From NCBI RefSeq assembly GCF_001655675.1, contig NZ_LYRP01000003.1:1-64000 (forward strand): 64,000 nt of DNA, in the 5' to 3' direction. The DNA is from Mangrovibacter phragmitis (GTDB lineage: Bacteria > Pseudomonadota > Gammaproteobacteria > Enterobacterales > Enterobacteriaceae). Under the pieces are notes generated by a model. That model was not told the DNA's origin and made no database searches. It worked only from the letters and a program-made list of their open reading frames with translations. Numbering within the stretch: the first letter of the stretch is position 1; each line of letters opens with the position of its first letter. This document shows positions 58,999-64,000 of the stretch, one piece after another. Both the position numbers and the translations under genes were made by a program.

Positions 58999-60327
58999 AT
59001 GAGTAATAACTTAAAAGTTGTCGTTATTGGAGGAGGCTCCAGCTATACACCAGAACTGATTGATGGCCTAATAAGTCGTCATACTGAGTTTCCAGTCAGT
59101 GAATTATGGCTAGTAGATATAGAAGAAGGAAGAGAAAAAGTTAATATCATTTCTGAACTTGCAAAGCGAATGATAAAACATAAAGGGTTACATATCGATA
59201 TTAAAGTTACCCTTGATCGCCGCCTTGCTCTCAAAGATGCCGACTTTGTTTGTTCTCAATTTAGAGCAGGTTGTCTGGATGGCCGTATTCGAGATGAACG
59301 CATCTCTCTTAAGTACGGAATGATTGGCCAGGAAACTAATGGTTTGGGTGGTTTTGCCAATGCATGTCGTACTATTCCTGTAACACTTGAAATCTGTCGA
59401 GAAATGGAAGAACTTTGTCCAGATGCCTGGTTTCTTAACTTCACGAACCCTTCAGGAATGGTCACCGAGGCAATTCTGAAGTACACAAAAATAAAAGCCA
59501 TTGGATTATGTAATGTACCAGTAATTATGGAGAAAGGAATTTCTCAACTAATTAATGCCCGAGAAGGTGAGTTTATTATGCAAGTGGCTGGCCTTAATCA
59601 TTTGATATGGGCGCGTAAAGTACTATACCAAGGCGATGATAAGTTAGATTTTGTCATGGATGAAATACTTAAAGGTAATGATCCTCTGGTTCCTTCCAAT
59701 ATTCCTCCGTTTGAATGGCCTGACGATCTCCTGAGGAAAATGGGAATGATCCCATGTGCATATCTACGATATTATTACATGAGTGATGACATTATGAAGC
59801 AGGAGCAAATTGAGGCAAATGGTGAAGGAACTCGTGGTGAAGTAGTTAAAGAAATAGAGAAAAAACTTTTTGATATTTATAAGAACCCAGCACTTGAAGA
59901 AAAACCTAAGGAACTCGAGAAAAGAGGTGGACAGTATTATTCCGAGGCCGCATGTGAGCTAATGGCCTCCATATATAATGATAAACGAAAAATCATGCAT
60001 GTTAATACTCGAAACAATGGCGCAATCAGCGGATTGCCCAACGACTGTGTCGTTGAAGTCAGCTCAATCATCACTAAAAATGGTCCATTGCCTCTTAATG
60101 TCGAGCCATTTCCTGATGATACACTACGGCTTATCCAGCTTATGAAAGAATTCGAAACGCTGACAGTTGAAGCCGCAGTAAAGGGCGATCTTGTTGCAGC
60201 AAAACGAGGTCTAATTCTAAATCCAATCGTAAATACTGGTACGATATTGGATGAGGCTCTCAAAGAAACGGTATTTGAAAACCAAGAATACATGCCTCAA
60301 TTTCTCTGGATGTTTGACAAAAGTTAA
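58999..60327 (+). CDS. Glycoside hydrolase family 4, 6-phospho-glycosidase (CelF/LicH type)
   Basis: 442 residues; AAGGA precedes the ATG. GH4 hallmarks: NAD-binding start VVVIGGGSSYTPELI, GMIGQETNGLGGFANACRTIP, FLNFTNPSGMVTEA, metal-binding Cys in IGLCNVP and His in VAGLNHLIW. GH4 enzymes need NAD and manganese and cleave phosphorylated disaccharides by an oxidation-elimination route. Together with the downstream lactose/cellobiose-type PTS it should split an imported 6-phospho-disaccharide into a sugar phosphate and an aglycone sugar. Beta- rather than alpha-specificity is suggested by likeness to CelF/LicH. Confidence 0.93.
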   Translation: MSNNLKVVVIGGGSSYTPELIDGLISRHTEFPVSELWLVDIEEGREKVNIISELAKRMIKHKGLHIDIKVTLDRRLALKDADFVCSQFRAGCLDGRIRDERISLKYGMIGQETNGLGGFANACRTIPVTLEICREMEELCPDAWFLNFTNPSGMVTEAILKYTKIKAIGLCNVPVIMEKGISQLINAREGEFIMQVAGLNHLIWARKVLYQGDDKLDFVMDEILKGNDPLVPSNIPPFEWPDDLLRKMGMIPCAYLRYYYMSDDIMKQEQIEANGEGTRGEVVKEIEKKLFDIYKNPALEEKPKELEKRGGQYYSEAACELMASIYNDKRKIMHVNTRNNGAISGLPNDCVVEVSSIITKNGPLPLNVEPFPDDTLRLIQLMKEFETLTVEAAVKGDLVAAKRGLILNPIVNTGTILDEALKETVFENQEYMPQFLWMFDKS

Positions 60328-60434
60328 ATTTTAATTAATTAGGAACCAATAACACTTTATTTAATTTACATATAAATATTTCAGTGTTGTTAAGAATTGA
60401 ATGATAGCTTGCTTTTAAATCTAAAGGTTCAAAC

Positions 60435-61772
60435 ATGACAAGAGTTATGGATAAATTAACATCATTTCTGGATCGGCATTTTGTCCCATATGCGGCAAAA
60501 ATTGCTAATCAAAGACATCTACAAGCTATCAGAGATGGCTTAGTTATGTCTATGTCGTTAGTTATCGTTGGTTCAATTTTTTTAATTATCGGTAATATAC
60601 CGATTCCTGGATATGCCAACCTAATGGCATCTATCTTCGGCAATGGCTGGAAAGAGGCGCTATCTATACCTGTAGGTGCTACCTTTGGCCTGCTCGGTTT
60701 ATTTGTTAGTTTTGGGGTTGCTTACAGATTGGCTGAGAAATATTCTTTGGATGCCGTTACCTCTGCTCTTGCTTCGGTAACTGCCTTCATGATTGTTTCA
60801 CCATACGAAATTTCTGTTTTTATTAAGGAGTTAGGTAAAAACATAGATGTATCTGGAATTAATCTAAATTACATGGGTGCCAAAGGAATGTTTGTATCTA
60901 TTCTGATGGCTATATTTTCCGTTGAAATAATGCGATTCTTTGTTAGAAAAAATCTGGTAATCAAAATGCCAGATAGTGTTCCCTCTGCTGTCTCTAAATC
61001 ATTCACAGCATTAGTACCCATATTCTTTATAGTTCTATTCGCTCTTGCTTTACGTATTGGAATCCAAAATACCAGCTGGAAAAATATACATATACTCATT
61101 CAAACATTCGTATCACAACCACTTTTACATGCTGGTGGTTCCTATTGGGGTGCAATGCTCACTACTTTTTTTATTAGTATACTATGGGCGGTAGGTCTTC
61201 ATGGCTCAACTATCGTTCAGGCGGTAATGATGCCGATTTGGTTAACCCTGATGGATCAAAACAGGATTGCTTTCGAATCAGGTAAAGAAATACCCAATAT
61301 AGTTACCTTTGATTTCTTTTACTTCTCAACAAAAATGGGAGGAGCTGGTTCGACATTAGTACTGGTGTTATTTATGGCATTTCTGGCGAAATCTCAACAC
61401 TTGAAAGAAATTGGTAAATTATCGATAGTACCAGGAATATTCAATATTAACGAACCTGTTATTTTTGGTGTTCCAATTGTACTTAATCCATTACTACTTA
61501 TCCCTTTTATTATTGCACCGCTTATTGCTACAACGACTACCTATTTTGCTATGGCAACAGATATTGTCCCTAGATTGACCGGGGTCACCCTCCCCTGGAC
61601 GACTCCAATAGGAGTGTATGGTTTTTTAGCTACTAATGGTAGTGTTGCTGCTGTTATATTGACCGCTGTTAACTTACTGATTGTTGGTGTTATTTATTAT
61701 CCTTTTTTCAAAGTCTTCGACAGACAAAAATGTCAAGAAGAACTCAAAAAAGAACAAGATATTGCAGTTTAA
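60435..61772 (+). CDS. PTS lactose/cellobiose-type permease, IIC component
   Basis: 445 residues; AAAGG seven bases before the ATG. It begins MDKLTSFLDRHFVPYAAKIANQRHLQAIRDG, the usual start of CelB/LicC proteins, and has about ten membrane segments. The substrate-site block GIFNINEPVIFGVPIVLNPLLLIPF is intact. It forms the channel that carries the sugar across the inner membrane while it is phosphorylated by IIB. The gene sits 107 bases after the GH4 gene and 44 bases before IIB. Which beta-glycoside it carries cannot be read from the sequence. Confidence 0.95.
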   Translation: MTRVMDKLTSFLDRHFVPYAAKIANQRHLQAIRDGLVMSMSLVIVGSIFLIIGNIPIPGYANLMASIFGNGWKEALSIPVGATFGLLGLFVSFGVAYRLAEKYSLDAVTSALASVTAFMIVSPYEISVFIKELGKNIDVSGINLNYMGAKGMFVSILMAIFSVEIMRFFVRKNLVIKMPDSVPSAVSKSFTALVPIFFIVLFALALRIGIQNTSWKNIHILIQTFVSQPLLHAGGSYWGAMLTTFFISILWAVGLHGSTIVQAVMMPIWLTLMDQNRIAFESGKEIPNIVTFDFFYFSTKMGGAGSTLVLVLFMAFLAKSQHLKEIGKLSIVPGIFNINEPVIFGVPIVLNPLLLIPFIIAPLIATTTTYFAMATDIVPRLTGVTLPWTTPIGVYGFLATNGSVAAVILTAVNLLIVGVIYYPFFKVFDRQKCQEELKKEQDIAV

Positions 61773-61816
61773 CAATAGAAAATTTATGTGAACTTAATCA
61801 CCGATGAGGTTATACG

Positions 61817-62134
61817 ATGAAAAAGATAATTTTATGCTGTATGGCAGGTATGTCCACGAGTATGTTGGTTGCTAAAATGCAGCGTGCAGCTAATGAAGCA
61901 AACATAGAATGTGAAATATATGCAGTAGCTGCTGACCAACTAAAATCAAATCTAGATGGTGCAAACGCTGTTTTGTTAGGACCACAGATTAGCTATAAAT
62001 TACCTGAGATAAAACAATTATGTAATAAAGTTAATGTACCATGTGATGTCATAAATATGCTGGATTATGGTTCAATGAATGGTGCCAGGGTTTTAAATTT
62101 TGCCATGAAAATGTTTCTTGAGCCTGCTGATTAA
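61817..62134 (+). CDS. PTS lactose/cellobiose-type IIB component
   Basis: 105 residues, the family's usual size. The phospho-cysteine loop is at the start: KKIILCCMAGMSTSMLV, with the active Cys at 7 or 8 (by alignment to CxxGMSTS the first, C7, would be four before the Gly-Met-Ser). A stand-alone cytoplasmic domain that takes phosphate from IIA and passes it to the sugar in IIC. GAGG precedes the ATG. It is followed by the dehydratase gene and then IIA, an uncommon interruption of the PTS genes. Confidence 0.93.
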   Translation: MKKIILCCMAGMSTSMLVAKMQRAANEANIECEIYAVAADQLKSNLDGANAVLLGPQISYKLPEIKQLCNKVNVPCDVINMLDYGSMNGARVLNFAMKMFLEPAD

Positions 62135-62195
62135 TTTTTATTAATTGCTATTCTAATTTTTAATTCCGATTATATAAAATATAAGAAGGTGAAAG

Positions 62196-63368
62196 ATGAA
62201 AATTAAAGATATAGAAATTTTTTGCGCGGATTTTGAACCGTCCTCACCAAACGAACCTGTTTTTATTAGAATTAATACGGACGAAGGAATTAGCGGTTTT
62301 GGTGAAGCAGGCGTTGCCTATGGTAATGCAAAACTCGGTGCCATTGGGCAACTGCAGGACTTTGGCAAGTTGATCATCGGACAAGATCCTTTTGCAATAG
62401 AAAAAATTTGGGATCAACTTTACAGAGATACTTTCTGGGGACAAGGTGGAGGTACAATAATTTTTTCAGCCATTAGTGCTATTGATATTGCCCTTTGGGA
62501 TATCAAAGGTAAGGCATTAAATGTGCCCGTATATGAATTATTAGGAGGGAAAAGTCAAGACAAAGTTAGAGCCTACGCCAGCCAAATTCAATTTGGTTGG
62601 GATAATAAAGAAGTACCGTTACCAGGAATTACACAATTATCAGATGCTGCAAAGAAGGCAGTAAGTGAAGGTTATACAGCTATTAAAGTCGATCCTTTAC
62701 AAAGAGATATTCATGGAAATAAAAATAAGAGAAATGATGGTTTTTTAATTCATGAAAAGTTGAAACTTTGCAGGGATAGACTAGTTGCTATTCGCGAAGC
62801 GATTGGCGACGATGTAGATATTATACTGGAGTTACATGCCAAGACAGATTTCAACTCGGCTTTGCAAATTAATAAACTTATTAAGGATCTTAATATCCTT
62901 TATATGGAAGAACCATGCGTATCGCTAAATGCAGCACTATTTAAAGAGCTACGTAATAACGTTGATGTTCCACTTGCAGCTGGTGAAAGAATATTCTCTC
63001 GATATGGTTTTCGGCCATTTTTAGAGAATCGTTCTCTTGATGTCATTCAACCAGATATTGCTACTTGTGGTGGTATTTCGGAAGCCAAAAAAATCTGTGA
63101 CATGGCGAGAATATATGATGTGTTAGTTCAGCCACATATTTGTGGTGGCCCAATTTCAGTTGCGGCAGCTTTACAGATAGAAGCAACAATTCCTAATTTC
63201 TGCATTCATGAACACCATATAGGAAATTTAAGTAACTTCAGTAGAAACCTGGGGGAATATGATATCCAACCGATTGATGGCTATATCACTATTCCAGACA
63301 GACCAGGCATCGGCCAAAACATTCCGGAATTAATCATTAATAAATGCAACAGTATAAAGATAAGTTAA
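62196..63368 (+). CDS. Enolase-superfamily sugar-acid dehydratase (MR/MLE family)
   Basis: 390 residues; AGAAGGTG precedes the ATG. It belongs to the mandelate racemase subgroup: N-terminal capping domain to about 125, then the barrel. Visible active-site residues are K164-V-D166, E212 and H214 (ILELHAK), E238/E239 (MEEP), E264 (AAGER) and H314 (QPHICGG). These are the metal ligands and acid/base groups of aldonate dehydratases; the pattern is closest in my memory to gluconate/galactonate dehydratases. It would turn an acid sugar into a 2-keto-3-deoxy acid. Its position inside a PTS operon suggests the imported glycoside carries, or yields, an aldonic acid. Exact substrate unknown. Confidence 0.85.
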   Translation: MKIKDIEIFCADFEPSSPNEPVFIRINTDEGISGFGEAGVAYGNAKLGAIGQLQDFGKLIIGQDPFAIEKIWDQLYRDTFWGQGGGTIIFSAISAIDIALWDIKGKALNVPVYELLGGKSQDKVRAYASQIQFGWDNKEVPLPGITQLSDAAKKAVSEGYTAIKVDPLQRDIHGNKNKRNDGFLIHEKLKLCRDRLVAIREAIGDDVDIILELHAKTDFNSALQINKLIKDLNILYMEEPCVSLNAALFKELRNNVDVPLAAGERIFSRYGFRPFLENRSLDVIQPDIATCGGISEAKKICDMARIYDVLVQPHICGGPISVAAALQIEATIPNFCIHEHHIGNLSNFSRNLGEYDIQPIDGYITIPDRPGIGQNIPELIINKCNSIKIS

Positions 63369-63396
63369 TAACTTTCAATTAGTTTGAGGGGGTATT

Positions 63397-63714
63397 TTGT
63401 ATAATCATATGAATTTAGAGTCTGCGATCATGGAACTCATTATAAATGCGGGGCAATCGAAGTCCTATGCTTTTGAGGCCTTATCATATGCAAAGAGAGG
63501 AGAGTTTGAGAAAGCAAAAGAGTTAATAGAAAAATCAAAGCAAGCTGCTAATAAAGCGCATGTGGTCCAAACTGAATTTATAGGTCTGGATGAAGGCTGT
63601 GGAAAATTACCTATAACTCTTATTATGGTTCATGCACAAGACCATATTATGACATCCATTCTGGCTCGTGAGTTAATAGAGGAATTAATAGATGTATATA
63701 AAAATAAAAACTAG
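63397..63714 (+). CDS. PTS lactose/cellobiose-type IIA component
   Basis: 105 residues from a TTG at 63397, favoured because GAGGGGGT stands about 4 bases before it; an ATG four codons later (63409) is the alternative. It is a small three-helix protein, with the phospho-accepting histidine in IMVHAQDHIMTS: H79 by analogy to His78 of lactococcal IIA(Lac), with D82 as the trimer metal ligand. It takes phosphate from HPr and hands it to IIB. Last gene of the operon seen in the window. Confidence 0.92.
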   Translation: MYNHMNLESAIMELIINAGQSKSYAFEALSYAKRGEFEKAKELIEKSKQAANKAHVVQTEFIGLDEGCGKLPITLIMVHAQDHIMTSILARELIEELIDVYKNKN

Positions 63715-64000
63715 CAAACTGTTCTAATGATATTCATTTTTTTAAAATGATAATATCCCCCAGAGCAAGTTTAAAAGATAAGCGTAGAATGATGTTTCCT
63801 AATTCTCTTTAAGATTCGCAATTTATATGTGTTTAATAATTACTACGCTTACGTACCACTCAGGTCCACTTCTGACACAGAGTAGTCGGCCTAATTAGAT
63901 TTGGCTATGTACCTGAATGTGCCAGTTTATCTTTGGGTATAAGATTGCGTAGTCTGGTATCAGTCAGCATTTTTCGACCGATTATTACCATACACCATCA
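63715..64000. other. Window end, non-coding, with a spaced inverted repeat
   Basis: A/T-rich, no gene recognised. TAAGCGTAG (63779-63787) and CTACGCTTA (63843-63851) are exact inverted copies with 55 bases between them. Whether the operon continues beyond the window is not known. Confidence 0.45.

Overview
The window comes from a chromosome of the family Enterobacteriaceae. From about 5.2 kb to 48.9 kb the genes and their order match the Escherichia coli K-12 segment yfeX-hemF-maeB-talA-aegA-narQ-acrD-dapE-purC-bamC-dapA-bcp-bepA-hda-uraA-upp-purMN-ppk-ppx-yfgFG. Protein similarity is clear but not near-identical, so this is a relative of Escherichia/Klebsiella rather than E. coli; genus is not decidable by eye. 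No rRNA, tRNA, CRISPR array or insertion sequence was recognised.

Layout. (1) 1-4.7 kb: minus-strand end of a type VI secretion cluster: tssK, tssL, an OmpA-type peptidoglycan-anchoring protein, and the start of a VgrG cut by the window edge. (2) 5.2-48.9 kb: conserved core. It includes yfeXYZ, ypeA, amiA-hemF, maeB, talA, ypfG, nudK, aegA, narQ, acrD, the tiny ypfM, yffB-dapE-ypfN, ypfH, tmcA, ypfJ, purC, bamC-dapA, gcvR-bcp, perM, bepA-yfgD, hda, upp-uraA, purMN, ppk-ppx, yfgF and yfgG. Compared with K-12, the eut operon (hemF/maeB), tktB (after talA) and the hyf operon (bcp/perM) are absent. A receiver-only response regulator follows narQ, and a GNAT gene sits between ypfM and yffB. (3) 48.9-54.2 kb: accessory four-gene operon with overlapping genes: FIST-domain sensor, soluble histidine kinase, REC-HDOD regulator and REC-degenerate HD-GYP regulator. 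(4) 54.2-57.6 kb: a DUF711 gene, an SDR oxidoreductase and a divergent AraC regulator. (5) 57.9-63.7 kb: a visibly A/T-rich catabolic island: LysR regulator, GH4 6-phospho-glycosidase, lactose/cellobiose-type PTS IIC, IIB and IIA, and an enolase-superfamily sugar-acid dehydratase.

How parts work together. The T6SS genes belong to the baseplate/membrane complex of the injection machine. Core genes cover nucleotide synthesis and salvage (purC, purM, purN, upp, uraA), lysine/diaminopimelate synthesis (dapA, dapE), envelope assembly (bamC, bepA, amiA), polyphosphate turnover (ppk, ppx), nitrate sensing (narQ) and c-di-GMP breakdown (yfgF). Perfect FNR-type palindromes lie upstream of yfgF and between upp and purM; a perfect PurR core lies upstream of purM. 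FIST proteins of the NosP type are known haem/nitric-oxide sensors encoded next to histidine kinases, so region 3 is the best candidate for an undescribed signalling system. Region 5 looks like uptake of a disaccharide by phosphorylation, hydrolysis inside the cell and dehydration of an acid sugar product.
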